Source: Paraburkholderia caribensis
GTDB lineage: Bacteria; Pseudomonadota; Gammaproteobacteria; Burkholderiales; Burkholderiaceae
NCBI RefSeq assembly: GCF_002902945.1
Contig: NZ_CP026102.1
Location: 310,001-374,000, forward strand
DNA length: 64,000 nt
Direction of reading: 5' to 3'
In this document: positions 24,639 through 35,506 of the stretch, piece by piece
Layout: each line of letters opens with the position of its first letter
Numbering within the stretch: the first letter of the stretch is position 1
The notes under the pieces: generated by a model
Told to the model about the DNA's origin: nothing
The model's input: only the letters and a program-made list of their open reading frames with translations
The model's database searches: none
Made by a program: the position numbers and the translations under genes

Positions 24639-26219
24639 ATGCAAATTACCGGAGACATGCTGATCGGCGGGTCCGAGGTGCGCGGCACCAAAGGCACGCT
24701 GCGCGCGTTCGACCCGGCGCGCAACATGGAAATCGAACCCGAGTTCGGTGCGGGCGGCGCAGTCGAGGTGGATCGCGCGTGCACGCTGGCCGCGCTCGCG
24801 TTCGACTCGTACCGTCAGACGTCGCTCGAAATTCGCGCGCATTTTCTCGAGACGATCGCCGAAAACATCCTCGGGCTTGGCGACACGTTGATCGAGCGCG
24901 CGCAGGCCGAATCCGCGTTGCCCAAGGCGCGGCTCGAAGGCGAACGGGCGCGTACCGTTGGGCAGCTCAAGCTTTTCGCATCGCTGGTGCGCGAAGGCCG
25001 CTGGCTCACCGCTACGCTCGATTCCGCTCAGCCGGATCGCAAGCCGCTGCCACGTCCCGACTTGCGTTTGCAGAAGATTCCTGTCGGTCCTGTCGGCGTG
25101 TTCGGAGCAAGTAATTTTCCACTCGCCTTTTCCGTAGCGGGCGGCGATACGGCATCGGCGCTTGCGGCGGGTTGTCCGGTTGTCGTAAAGGCGCACGCGG
25201 CGCACCTCGGAACGTCTGAACTGGTTGGCCGCGCCCTTCAGAAAGCAGTCGCCGATTGCGGCCTCCATGAAGGCGTGTTCTCGCTGGTGGTCGGCGCGGG
25301 TAATGAAATCGGCGAAGCGCTGGTCCAGCATCCGGCAATCAAGTCGGTCGGCTTCACGGGTTCGCGCGCCGGCGGCCTTGCGCTCGTGAATCTCGCGCAG
25401 AAACGCCGCGAGCCGATTCCCGTGTTTGCCGAAATGAGCAGCATCAACCCGTTCTTCGTGCTGCCCGGCGCGCTTGCAAAGCGCGCAGAGCAGATTGCCG
25501 CAGGTTTTATCGAATCGGTCACGCTCGGCGTCGGACAGTTCTGCACGAATCCTGGTCTCGTGCTGCTTCTCGACGGACCGAACAAGCAGATCTTTATCGA
25601 CGCTGCTGCAAAGGCGCTCGCGCAAAAGAGCGCGCAGACGATGCTCACGCCGGGCATCGCCAGCGCGTATCAGGGCGGCATTACGCATCGCACCGAGCAA
25701 CGCGGCGTGCAGAGCATTGCGCGCGGCACGTCCTCGGATGCGACCTGCGCCGCGCTGCCCGCGCTGTTCCAGACTTCGGCGATACAGTTCCTGACCTCAG
25801 CGGAACTTGAAGACGAGATCTTTGGGCCGACTTCGCTGATCGTCACGTGCGCCGACATCGAAGAAATGGTGAAGGTGGCCGAATACCTCGAAGGCCAGCT
25901 CACGGCAACGCTGCAGATCGAGCCCGAAGATCATGAGATCGCGCGGCGCCTGTTGCCCACGCTGGAGCGCAAGGCCGGGCGCATTCTGGCGAACGGCTTC
26001 CCTACGGGCGTCGAAGTGTCATACGCGATGGTGCATGGCGGCCCGTTCCCGGCCACGTCCGATCCGCGCGCGACCTCGGTCGGCGCGACGGCGATCGAGC
26101 GGTTCCTGCGTCCTGTCTGCTACCAGGACCTGCCCGCTGACTTGCTGCCGCAATCGCTGCAGGACGACAATCCGCTGAAGCTCTGGCGTCTGCGCGACGG
26201 CAAGCCGGCGCAGGCTTGA
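24639..26219 (+). CDS. NADP-dependent 2,5-dioxovalerate (alpha-ketoglutaric semialdehyde) dehydrogenase-like
   Basis: A 526-residue aldehyde dehydrogenase. The catalytic Cys302 lies in GQFCTNPGLVLL, a variant typical of 2,5-dioxovalerate dehydrogenases, and the general base/cofactor region FAEMSSINPFFVLPGAL supports that subfamily. The enzyme oxidises alpha-ketoglutarate semialdehyde to alpha-ketoglutarate, the last step of oxidative pentose (Weimberg-type) and hexarate degradation. An aggag precedes the ATG at 24639. The downstream lactonase and IlvD/Edd dehydratase genes fit this pathway. A strong hairpin follows, so it may be transcribed apart from them. Confidence 0.85.
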   Translation: MQITGDMLIGGSEVRGTKGTLRAFDPARNMEIEPEFGAGGAVEVDRACTLAALAFDSYRQTSLEIRAHFLETIAENILGLGDTLIERAQAESALPKARLEGERARTVGQLKLFASLVREGRWLTATLDSAQPDRKPLPRPDLRLQKIPVGPVGVFGASNFPLAFSVAGGDTASALAAGCPVVVKAHAAHLGTSELVGRALQKAVADCGLHEGVFSLVVGAGNEIGEALVQHPAIKSVGFTGSRAGGLALVNLAQKRREPIPVFAEMSSINPFFVLPGALAKRAEQIAAGFIESVTLGVGQFCTNPGLVLLLDGPNKQIFIDAAAKALAQKSAQTMLTPGIASAYQGGITHRTEQRGVQSIARGTSSDATCAALPALFQTSAIQFLTSAELEDEIFGPTSLIVTCADIEEMVKVAEYLEGQLTATLQIEPEDHEIARRLLPTLERKAGRILANGFPTGVEVSYAMVHGGPFPATSDPRATSVGATAIERFLRPVCYQDLPADLLPQSLQDDNPLKLWRLRDGKPAQA

Positions 26220-26278
26220 GTTGAACCGCGACAGCGTTTCAAGCGGCATCGTTACCAATAACCAGTAACCACCACGAA

Positions 26279-26313
26279 CGCCGGGCGTCGATCGAATGAT
26301 TCGACGCCCGGCG
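26279..26313 (+). terminator. Strong hairpin after the aldehyde dehydrogenase gene
   Basis: Perfect 13-bp inverted repeat cgccgggcgtcga with a 9-base loop, 60 bases after the stop and 17 bases before the next gene's start. The following sequence is only weakly T-rich (gttgctctg). Likely partial terminator or processing site between two genes of one cluster. Confidence 0.7.
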
Positions 26314-26329
26314 TTGCTCTGACAGCGCC

Positions 26330-27280
26330 ATGACCGAAATCAGCCACCCGAACCAGCGCCGCTATCCCGATCCCTCCATTCGCAGTTTCGACCCTCGCTT
26401 CGATGCATTACGCCTCGCCTCGGCTTCCGTCGAATGTCTTTATCAGGGCGCGCGCTGGTCCGAGGGACCCGTGTGGTTCGGCGATGGCCGCTACGTGTTG
26501 TGGAGCGACATTCCTAACGACCGCATCCTGCGCTGGGACGAGGAGACGGGCGCTGTGACGCCGTTTCGCCGGCCATCGAACAACGCGAACGGCAATACGC
26601 GCGACCGCGAAGGGCGGCTCGTCACCTGCGAGCATCTGACGCGACGCGTCACACGCACCGAATACGACGGGTCGATCACCATAATCGCCGACCGGTATCA
26701 GGGCAAGCGCTTCAATTCGCCGAACGACGTCGTCGTGAAGTCGGACGGCTCGGTCTGGTTTACCGATCCATCGTTCGGCATCGACAGCTTCTATGAAGGC
26801 GAGAAGCAGGAACCGGAGCTGCCGCAAAATGTGTATCGCGCGGATGGGCAGACGGGCGAAGTAACGATGGTCTGCGACGAAGTGATCGGCCCGAACGGCC
26901 TCGCGTTTTCGCCGGATGAGTCCGTGCTGTATATCGTCGAGTCGCGTTCCACGCCGCGCACGATCCGCGCGTTCGATGTGGTCGGCGAAGGGCGGACGCT
27001 TGCCAACAACCGCGTGCTGATCGACGCGCAGCAAGGCACGCCGGACGGTTTTCGAATCGATATTCACGGCAACCTGTGGTGCGGCTGGGGCATGGGCACG
27101 GACGAACTCGACGGCGTGCGCGTGTTTTCGCCACAAGGCGAAGCGCTCGGGCATATTGCGTTGCCGGAGCGCTGCGCGAACGTGTGCTTTGGCGGCAGGC
27201 ATCGCAACCGCCTGTTCATGGCCGCGAGTCATGGTCTGTATTCGCTGTATGTGAATACGCAAGGCTTGCGCGGCGGCTGA
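26330..27280 (+). CDS. SMP-30/gluconolaconase/LRE-family sugar lactonase
   Basis: The 316-residue beta-propeller protein has the metal-site residues of SMP-30/gluconolactonases: Glu in ARWSEGPVWF, Asn in RFNSPNDVVVKSDGSVWFTD, and the PNGLAFSPDE motif. Such enzymes hydrolyse aldonolactones to aldonic acids, the second step of oxidative sugar degradation. It stands between the dioxovalerate dehydrogenase and the ABC importer/dehydratase genes. Substrate is inferred as a pentono- or hexonolactone. Ribosome binding site is weak. No signal peptide, so cytosolic. Confidence 0.85.
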   Translation: MTEISHPNQRRYPDPSIRSFDPRFDALRLASASVECLYQGARWSEGPVWFGDGRYVLWSDIPNDRILRWDEETGAVTPFRRPSNNANGNTRDREGRLVTCEHLTRRVTRTEYDGSITIIADRYQGKRFNSPNDVVVKSDGSVWFTDPSFGIDSFYEGEKQEPELPQNVYRADGQTGEVTMVCDEVIGPNGLAFSPDESVLYIVESRSTPRTIRAFDVVGEGRTLANNRVLIDAQQGTPDGFRIDIHGNLWCGWGMGTDELDGVRVFSPQGEALGHIALPERCANVCFGGRHRNRLFMAASHGLYSLYVNTQGLRGG

Positions 27281-27420
27281 AGTTGCCTAACAAGTCGACT
27301 CTTGGTGTTCTCCCTATGCCGACCGGACGAATCGAAAAAACTCGCTGAAATCCTTACCATAAAAGGACTTGAAGAATTTGAAAGGTCATCGCGCGATGAA
27401 CGTGTCAGGCTAAAATTTGC

Positions 27421-27450
27421 TTGACATCATGCGTGCCCGTTCGTTATGTT
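27421..27450 (+). promoter_or_regulatory. Sigma-70-like promoter of the ABC importer operon
   Basis: ttgaca (27421-27426) and tatgtt (27445-27450) with an 18-base spacer, 80 bases before the binding-protein start. The surrounding 27340-27420 is AT-richer than average, as in a promoter region. Confidence 0.6.
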
Positions 27451-27530
27451 TCACCCACTAGCAGCCCGTAACACGTCAGCGCCGCGCATCCCGTCGGCGG
27501 ACGTTCCATATAAAGAGGCGAGGAGACGAA

Positions 27531-28721
27531 ATGGCTTTTTCTGGCAAGGTGTCAGCGAAGTTGCCACTGAAGGTGGCCGCACTATGCGTAGCCGTCGGCG
27601 CAGCAGTGGGAGGGTTCACGCAATCGGCGCGAGCGGCGGACGCCGTCACGATCAACATCGTCGACGTCGCGGGCGATCTCCAGTTGACGCAAAAGGGCTT
27701 TGAAGCCTTCAAGGCCAAGTACCCGAATCTCGTTTCCAACATCACCTATACGAACGCGCCCGCGCCGCAGTTGCCCGGCAAGATCAAGGCGATGCAGGCG
27801 GCCGGCCGCTCCGACATCGATCTCGTCCTGACGGGCACCGACGCGCTTGCCGCCGGTATCGAGCAGAACCTGTGGGTCAAGCTGCTGCCGGAGAACAATG
27901 CGGCATTCCCCGGCGTGCTCGACAAGTACGCGCCCGGTCCGCGCAAGATGCAGGATCTCGCGCAGGGCTTCGGTCTCGAAGTCGCCTATATGCCGGCGGG
28001 CCCGCTGATCGAATACAACCCGGCCAAAGTCAGCGACCCGCCGAAGACGCCGGATCAACTCCTGCAATGGTGCAAGGCGCATCCGAACAAGCTGATCTAC
28101 GCGCGTCCGGCCAATTCCGGTCCGGGCCGCACGTTCCTGATGGGCCTGCCGTACGTGCTGGGCGACAAAGATCCGAAAGACCCCGTCAACGGCTGGGATA
28201 AGACCTGGGCGTTTCTCAAGCAGTTGAACGACTGCATTCCTTACTACCCGGGCGGCACGTCGGCGGTGATGAAAGAACTGGGCGAAGGCACGCGCGACAT
28301 GACTGTCACGGTGACGGGCTGGGACATCAACCCGCGCGCGCTCGGCATCGTGCCGGCTGAATTCAAGGTGCAGGCGTTCGACAACATGACATGGGTCAAC
28401 GACGCGCACTTCATGGTGATTCCCAAAGGCGTGCCGAAAGAGAAGCTCGACGTGCTCTACAAGCTCATGAACTTCATGCTGGAGCCCGCGCAGCAAGCCT
28501 TGACGTATGACGACGGCTATTTCTATCCTGGTCCGGCCATCAAGGGCTTGACGGAAGCGCAAGCGCCCGAGCACAGCCAGGACGTGCTGAAGAAGTTCGG
28601 CCGTCCGGAGTACGCGAAACTGCTGGCCGACCGTCCGCACGTTCAGCCGCTGAGCGCGGCAGCGATGGTCGCAGCGTTCCAGAAGTGGGACCGCGAAGTG
28701 GGCGCACAAAAGACCAAGTAA
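27531..28721 (+). CDS. ABC-type substrate-binding protein (extracellular family 1, PotD-like)
   Basis: The 396-residue protein has a signal peptide (about 1-36, ending SARAAD) and a family 1 / PotD-like solute-binding fold (INIVDVAGDLQLTQKGFEAF, then PAPQLPGKIKAMQAAGRSDIDLVLTGTDAL). gaggagacgaa precedes the ATG. Its ATPase and two permease genes follow, completing a PotABCD-type importer. Context with a sugar-acid dehydratase and semialdehyde dehydrogenase suggests that the ligand is a sugar or sugar acid rather than a polyamine. Ligand not readable from sequence. Confidence 0.85.
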   Translation: MAFSGKVSAKLPLKVAALCVAVGAAVGGFTQSARAADAVTINIVDVAGDLQLTQKGFEAFKAKYPNLVSNITYTNAPAPQLPGKIKAMQAAGRSDIDLVLTGTDALAAGIEQNLWVKLLPENNAAFPGVLDKYAPGPRKMQDLAQGFGLEVAYMPAGPLIEYNPAKVSDPPKTPDQLLQWCKAHPNKLIYARPANSGPGRTFLMGLPYVLGDKDPKDPVNGWDKTWAFLKQLNDCIPYYPGGTSAVMKELGEGTRDMTVTVTGWDINPRALGIVPAEFKVQAFDNMTWVNDAHFMVIPKGVPKEKLDVLYKLMNFMLEPAQQALTYDDGYFYPGPAIKGLTEAQAPEHSQDVLKKFGRPEYAKLLADRPHVQPLSAAAMVAAFQKWDREVGAQKTK

Positions 28722-28886
28722 GTTCAAACCAACGCGTACCCATCACCGCGCAAAGCGGAGCAGCCAATGCCGCGCAGGGCGTGCATGACGCCTTGCGCGG
28801 CATCGCCGATCGTGATGACGCGTCATGGGGAGTCGTGCCGTTGGGCGCGCTTCTGGCGTGTCACGCAACATCGTAGGGAAGCGATC

Positions 28887-29966
28887 ATGAAGCATCACTT
28901 TGAACAGTTGCGCCTCGAGTCCGTCAGCCGGAGTTTCGTGAATGCCGAAGGGCAAGCGGTTTCGGCGCTGCAGGGTCTCGATCTGAATATCCGTCGGGGT
29001 GAATTCATCGCGTTGCTCGGGCCGTCGGGCTGCGGCAAGTCGACGGCGCTCAACTGTATCGCGGGCTTGCAGCCGCTGTCGGGCGGCGGCATCTGGCTCG
29101 ACGACAAACGCATCGACGTGCTGCCGCCCGAGAAGCGCGGGTTCGGCATGGTGTTTCAGAACTACGCGCTGTTTCCGCATATGTCGGTGCTGGACAACGT
29201 CGGCTTCGGCCTGAAGATGCGCGGCATCGCGAAGGCGGAAACGGTGAAGCGCGCGCGAGAAGCACTGCAACTCGTGCAGCTGGTCGGGCATGAGAAGAAG
29301 TTGCCGGGGCAGTTGTCGGGCGGTCAGCAACAGCGCGTCGCGATTGCGCGGGCCATTGTGATCGAGCCGCCGCTCATTCTGATGGACGAGCCGCTGTCGA
29401 ATCTCGACACGAAACTGCGCATCGAAATGCGCGCGGAGATCCGCCGCATTCATAGCCAGCTGGATCGCGCGACCATCTACGTGACGCACGACCAGGACGA
29501 AGCGCTGTCGATGGCCGACCGCATCGTCGTGATGAAAGAGGGCGTTGTGCAGCAGGTCGGCACGCCGAAGGAAGTCTACGGGCGGCCGAAGAATCTGCAT
29601 GTCGCGCGTTTCATGGGCTATCGCAATGTGTTGCCGTTCACACTAGAAGGCACGCAGGGCGAAGGCGTCGCCGTCGAAGCGAACGGTGTGCGGCTGATCG
29701 GCACGGCGATGGACGGCTTCAACAGCAAGCGTGTTGCCGTCGCGATGCGTCCCGAGGACATGGAGCGCGCCGCCCCCGGCTCCGAAAATGCGTTCGACGC
29801 GCAGGTCACGACGGTCGAATACGGCGGGCGCGATTCGCTGATTCGTGTGAACAGCGCGTTCGGCGAATTGTGGGCGCGCGTCGCGGGCGAATTCGCTGAA
29901 GGCGAGCGCGTCACGCTGCGTGTGCCTCCGTCGCGCACGCTGGTGTACGACGGAGAGCCGTCATGA
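28887..29966 (+). CDS. ABC importer ATPase (PotA-like, with TOBE domain)
   Basis: The 359-residue ATPase shows Walker A GPSGCGKST, the Q-loop in VFQNYALFPHMSV, signature LSGGQQQRVAIARA, Walker B LILMDEPLSNLD and the H-loop TIYVTHDQDEAL. Residues about 240-359 form a TOBE-like regulatory domain. The start at 28887 was chosen over the longer frame because of aggga seven bases upstream. It overlaps the following permease by four bases. It energises import by the adjacent binding protein and permeases. Confidence 0.92.
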   Translation: MKHHFEQLRLESVSRSFVNAEGQAVSALQGLDLNIRRGEFIALLGPSGCGKSTALNCIAGLQPLSGGGIWLDDKRIDVLPPEKRGFGMVFQNYALFPHMSVLDNVGFGLKMRGIAKAETVKRAREALQLVQLVGHEKKLPGQLSGGQQQRVAIARAIVIEPPLILMDEPLSNLDTKLRIEMRAEIRRIHSQLDRATIYVTHDQDEALSMADRIVVMKEGVVQQVGTPKEVYGRPKNLHVARFMGYRNVLPFTLEGTQGEGVAVEANGVRLIGTAMDGFNSKRVAVAMRPEDMERAAPGSENAFDAQVTTVEYGGRDSLIRVNSAFGELWARVAGEFAEGERVTLRVPPSRTLVYDGEPS

Positions 29967-30850
29967 GCACGCTGACGCCCGCCGCCGCCGCGACACCCGT
30001 CGCGCAGCGCGATGGCAAGGCGTGGCTCGTGTCGCCGGCCCTGCTGTTTATCCTTGCGCTGTTCGTCTACCCGTTCGTCTACGGCCTCGCGCTGTCCTTC
30101 AGTCCGATGGAAGGCGGCGGCATGTGGGCGAACTACGCGAAGTTCTTCAGCGACACGTCGATGTGGCCGACCATCATCGTCACGCTGAAGCTCGCGGTGC
30201 CTGCCACGTTGATCAACGTCGGCATATCGGTGCCTGTCGCGTTCGCGCTGCGCCGCCCGTCGCCGTATCAGAAGTTCGTGACGACGCTGCTGGTGATTCC
30301 CATCACGCTCGGCACCGTGCTGATCGCGGACGGCATGCTCACTTACTTCGGCCCGAACGGCTGGTTTCCGCAAGCGCTGCAAGGGCTGCACCTCTATACC
30401 GACGAAGTGCGCCTCACGCACAACTTCTGGGGCGTGCTGATCTCGCTGGTCGTGTCGGGTTTTCCGTTCGCGTTTCTTTTGACGCTGTCGTATGTGACGG
30501 GTATCGATCCGACGCTCGCGAGCGCCGCTGCGACGCTTGGCGCCAACCCATGGCAGCAGTTCCGGCAGATCTATCTGCCGCTGCTCGTGCCGGGGCTGAC
30601 GATGGCGGCGTGCCTGTCGTTCGTGCAGGCGTTTTCGGTGTTTCCATCGGCTGTGCTGCTCGGCGCGCCTGCGGGGCCGACGCGCGTGATGTCGATTGCC
30701 GCGGCAGAGGCCGCGTTCGAGAGCTACGACTATTCGCTTGCGTCCGCAATTGCGATCGTGATGGGTTTCGTGCAGTTGGTGATCGTCGCCGCGATGCTCG
30801 GCGCGCGCCGCTTCTTCTACAGTGGACCGGCGACGGGAGGTAAGGGCTGA
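29963..30850 (+). CDS. ABC importer permease, PotB-like
   Basis: The 295-residue membrane protein has about six hydrophobic helices and the permease EAA-type loop SAAATLGANPWQQFRQIYLPLLVPG. Its ATG overlaps the end of the ATPase gene and its stop overlaps the next permease start by one base, so the three are translationally coupled. Forms the inner-membrane channel with the next gene product. Confidence 0.88.
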   Translation: MSTLTPAAAATPVAQRDGKAWLVSPALLFILALFVYPFVYGLALSFSPMEGGGMWANYAKFFSDTSMWPTIIVTLKLAVPATLINVGISVPVAFALRRPSPYQKFVTTLLVIPITLGTVLIADGMLTYFGPNGWFPQALQGLHLYTDEVRLTHNFWGVLISLVVSGFPFAFLLTLSYVTGIDPTLASAAATLGANPWQQFRQIYLPLLVPGLTMAACLSFVQAFSVFPSAVLLGAPAGPTRVMSIAAAEAAFESYDYSLASAIAIVMGFVQLVIVAAMLGARRFFYSGPATGGKG

Positions 30851-31755
30851 TGGCAACCGATCGTCAAGTCGCGCATCCGTGGCCCGCTGCGCCGCAAGGG
30901 CAGACGGTGAAATCGATGAAACCGCATGTCAGTTTGCGTGACCGCGTGTACAAGGCGCTCGTCTGGGGCGCGATGATTTTCTTCCTGCTGAACATCGTGC
31001 TGCTGATCGCCACCGTGGCGGTCAATTCAATCGCGACGCGCTGGTTCGGCACGCTGCTGCCGCAGGGCTTCACGCTGCACTGGTATGCGCAGGCGTGGAG
31101 CGACTTCCAGCTTGCGGCCGTGCTGTGGGTAACGGTCGAAGTGGTCGGCGCGGTGGTGCTGCTGTCCATTCTGCTCGGCGTGCCCGCCGCCTATGCGCTC
31201 GCGCGCGTGCAGTTTCGCGGCAAGCGTTTCGCGATGCTCGTGTTTCTCCTGCCGTTGATGGTGCCGCCTGTCACATACGGCATTCCGATGGCGACCGTGA
31301 TGTACAAGATCGGGCTGGCGGGGACGCTGTCCGGCGTGATACTCGCGAACCTGGTGCCCGCGCTGCCGTTCGTCATTCTCGTGATGACGCCGTTCATCGA
31401 GCAGATCGATCCGAATCTGGAGTCGGCGGCACGGATCTTCGGCGCGAACACGTTCCGCTACTTCCGCTATATCCTGCTGCCCTTGCTGGTGCCCGGCATG
31501 CTTGCCGCTGGTTTGCTGGTGCTGGTGCGTACCATCGGCATGTTCGAGCTGACGTTCTTTACGGCGGGGCCGGCGACGCAAACGCTGGTCGTCGCGTTGT
31601 ACTACGCTGTATTTTCAACAGGCGTGCGCGCGCCGCAGTCGATCGACGCGATGGCGATGATCTACATGGCGATCACGCTGATCTGGGTATTGATTGCGCT
31701 GCAGTTCGTCAGCCCGACGCAGATCGTGTCGCGGGTGAAGGAGCAGCGCCCGTAG
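30850..31755 (+). CDS. ABC importer permease, PotC-like
   Basis: A 301-residue permease with an N-terminal cytosolic extension of about 35 residues, six predicted helices and the EAA-type loop ESAARIFGANTFRYFRYILLPLLVPG. The ATG overlaps the previous stop (tgatg). A shorter start at the internal Met near residue 23 is possible. The sugar-acid dehydratase gene follows after 8 bases, so import and catabolism are in one operon. Confidence 0.87.
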   Translation: MATDRQVAHPWPAAPQGQTVKSMKPHVSLRDRVYKALVWGAMIFFLLNIVLLIATVAVNSIATRWFGTLLPQGFTLHWYAQAWSDFQLAAVLWVTVEVVGAVVLLSILLGVPAAYALARVQFRGKRFAMLVFLLPLMVPPVTYGIPMATVMYKIGLAGTLSGVILANLVPALPFVILVMTPFIEQIDPNLESAARIFGANTFRYFRYILLPLLVPGMLAAGLLVLVRTIGMFELTFFTAGPATQTLVVALYYAVFSTGVRAPQSIDAMAMIYMAITLIWVLIALQFVSPTQIVSRVKEQRP

Positions 31756-31763
31756 GAGTCGAA

Positions 31764-33515
<1,752 letters not shown>

Positions 33516-33535
33516 ACGGCAAGCGCCGCGCAATG

Positions 33536-33564
33536 AAAAACGAGCGCACGACAACGTGCGCTCG
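33536..33564. terminator. Bidirectional hairpin between the dehydratase and SDR genes
   Basis: Perfect 10-bp stem cgagcgcacg/cgtgcgctcg with an acaa tetraloop (33541-33564), preceded by aaaaa (33536-33540). Read leftward for the minus-strand gene this is a textbook intrinsic terminator with a U-run; read rightward it follows the dehydratase stop by 25 bases. Confidence 0.8.
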
Positions 33565-33587
33565 CGAACAGAAGCCAACCCAATGTT

Positions 33588-34193
33588 CTAGTAGCCGACG
33601 CGATACACGCGTCCCGTCTGCGCGCCCTCGACGCTGCGCAGATACGCCTGCGCGGCCTTCTTCGCGTCGACAGGTTCGAAGCCGCGGAAGAACGGCGCGT
33701 AGCTTTCCATCGATTCCGTCAGCACCGTCGGGCTCACGACATTGATGCGAATGCCGCGCGGCAGTTCGATCGCCGCGCCGCGCACGAAGCCTTCGAGCGC
33801 GAGATTCACTGTCGTCGCGCTGGCGCCCAGCTTGATCGGCTCGTCGGCGAGAATGCCGCTGGTCAGCGTGAACGAACCGCCGTCATTCACATACTTCTGC
33901 GCCGCGAGCACGACATTGATCTGTCCCATCAGCTTGTCGCGCAGGCCGACCCAGAATTGATCGACGGTCATCTCGGGCAACGGGCCGAAGTGAACCTTGC
34001 CCGTCGCCGTGACGACGCCGTCCACTTTGCCGATTGTCTGAAACAACCGTTCGACGCTCGCCGGGTCCGTGCTGTCGACCTGATGCGCGCCACGCGTCGC
34101 GCCGACTTCGATCACTTCATGCCGCGCTTTCAGTTCGGCGGCGACGGCCTGTCCGAGCGTACCCGTTGCACCGATCACGACGATTTTGCTCAT
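33588..34193 (-). CDS. Short-chain dehydrogenase-like protein lacking the YxxxK motif
   Basis: The 201-residue protein starts KIVVIGATGTLGQAVAAEL, the nucleotide-binding Gly motif of an SDR, followed by VDGVVTATGKVHFG and SFTLTSGILAD. At the place of the catalytic Tyr-x-x-x-Lys it reads LGASATTVNLALEG, without Tyr or Lys, yet the C-terminal RINVVSPTVLTESM is intact. It is therefore a short atypical SDR, possibly NADP-binding but with altered or no oxidoreductase chemistry. ggag precedes the ATG. It stands alone, convergent with the sugar-acid operon. Similar atypical SDRs are annotated in many bacteria; activity is unproven. Confidence 0.8.
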   Translation of the reverse strand: MSKIVVIGATGTLGQAVAAELKARHEVIEVGATRGAHQVDSTDPASVERLFQTIGKVDGVVTATGKVHFGPLPEMTVDQFWVGLRDKLMGQINVVLAAQKYVNDGGSFTLTSGILADEPIKLGASATTVNLALEGFVRGAAIELPRGIRINVVSPTVLTESMESYAPFFRGFEPVDAKKAAQAYLRSVEGAQTGRVYRVGY

Positions 34194-34367
34194 CTGCTGC
34201 TCCGTGGATGAAATTGCGCCGATTGTGCTGATCGTTTCAAACGCGAAAAAGATGCGCGTGCGACGAAGTCATGCAACCAGGAGTTTCGAATCGCATCGAC
34301 ATTCGCAAAAACGCGAACGCGCACGACGCGCCACGCGACGGCGCATCGTGCGGCAGGCGCGCGGCAT

Positions 34368-34817
34368 TCACTTGACGCGCTCGAGTTCGATCACGCGCAT
34401 CGGCCGCTGATGATTCAGCGCGAAATGAATGCGCCCGCGCGTGCGTTGGTCCGCTGGCGTCGTGGCTTCATGAAAGCGGTCGTCGAAGTGCTCGGCGGGC
34501 TCGGGCACCGTCATGCCCTTGTCGATCACGCGATAGCCCGGCTCCAGCGCGAGCAGCAGATGGTTTCCGCCGATGCGGCTGTCGAATCCCGCCAGTTCCG
34601 CATACGGGTTGTCGGGCACGCTGTTGACGAGCGATGCGTTGCTGGTGGTGATCTCATCGGGGCCGATCGGCGCGTGGCCTGCGATGCGCGCGGCTTCGTG
34701 ATTCTTGCTGTCGGTGTCCACCGTGCTGTCGTGCGTGCGGTCGTTGTGCATCTCGGCGCTGCGCGCGACATGGGTTCCTGATTGTGTCGCCGGTATCTTG
34801 CGGGTGTTGAGGCTCAT
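34368..34817 (-). CDS. Hypothetical protein (DUF3005-like)
   Basis: The 149-residue product is hydrophilic, rich in Asp, His, Thr and Asn (TVDTDSKNHEAARIAGH, SNASLVNSVPDNPYAELAGF), and ends in a basic stretch RGRIHFALNHQRPMRV. This pattern resembles a small uncharacterised family that I recall as DUF3005 in Burkholderiaceae; that name is from memory. aaggagg lies close before the ATG at 34817. No signal peptide or membrane segment. Function unknown. Confidence 0.6.
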   Translation of the reverse strand: MSLNTRKIPATQSGTHVARSAEMHNDRTHDSTVDTDSKNHEAARIAGHAPIGPDEITTSNASLVNSVPDNPYAELAGFDSRIGGNHLLLALEPGYRVIDKGMTVPEPAEHFDDRFHEATTPADQRTRGRIHFALNHQRPMRVIELERVK

Positions 34818-35101
34818 TTTTACGCCCTCCTTGACTCATGCCTTCAAAGCATTGGGAGCGAGCAAAACTCGTTCCGCGTGAGCGCCCAATCACGTTGGAA
34901 TCCACGCGCGACGGCGCTTAGGGTAACGCGCGAATTTTTACTATTTTTTTGGTGGACGCCCTTTTCCTACAGAGTATTATTCTGGTTCGAGTGCAGCAAC
35001 GCATACAAGAGCATGACCGCCGCAGTCTCATCGACTGCCTCGACACACGGCATTGCACTCGCAAAAGGACCATCTATGAGGCAGTCAGGGGCGGGTGACT
35101 C

Positions 35102-35335
35102 ATGCACGTTGATGCTGCATTCACACATCGTGGCTACTTGCTTAACTGCGCGCCGGCGCGCGCGGGCGATGGGACATGGCAACCGTATGTAGTCGTGTCG
35201 CGCTCCAGCGATGGCGAACTCGTCGCCAACCGCTTCTTTCCCACCGACCTCCGCTTCACTGACGAAGCAGCCGCTATCGCGCATGCTCGCGACTGGGCGG
35301 TGCGCTGGATCGATGCAAGCAGTATGACCGTATAG
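35102..35335 (+). CDS. Small hypothetical protein (77 aa)
   Basis: The predicted protein (YLLNCAPARAGDGTWQPYVV, then RFTDEAAAIAHARDWAVRWI) has alternating strand/helix character and looks like the small beta-proteobacterial proteins of about 75-90 residues that contain two beta hairpins and a final amphipathic helix ending in ARxWA-RWID. I cannot name a family. It is preceded by gggcgggtg. Stands alone between larger genes, 166 bases upstream of cysE. Reality moderately supported. Confidence 0.55.
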   Translation: MHVDAAFTHRGYLLNCAPARAGDGTWQPYVVVSRSSDGELVANRFFPTDLRFTDEAAAIAHARDWAVRWIDASSMTV

Positions 35336-35506
35336 CACGTCATTTGCTACGCACTCCCGCGCATGCAACGCCCGGTACTGCATGAGCCGTTCCTTATGCG
35401 TTCTTTATGCAATCCGCACCGGCGCCCGGCGGCGTGCGCCGAAACGCGGTAATCTCTGGGGACAATTCACTTTCGTCGCGCTTCGCGCGCGACTGCCGTT
35501 CTCGCC

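Noticed and set aside
31095..31763. Open frame preceding the IlvD/Edd dehydratase
   Set aside because: It overlaps the permease gene in another frame; the family start is GTG 31764 with a ribosome binding site.
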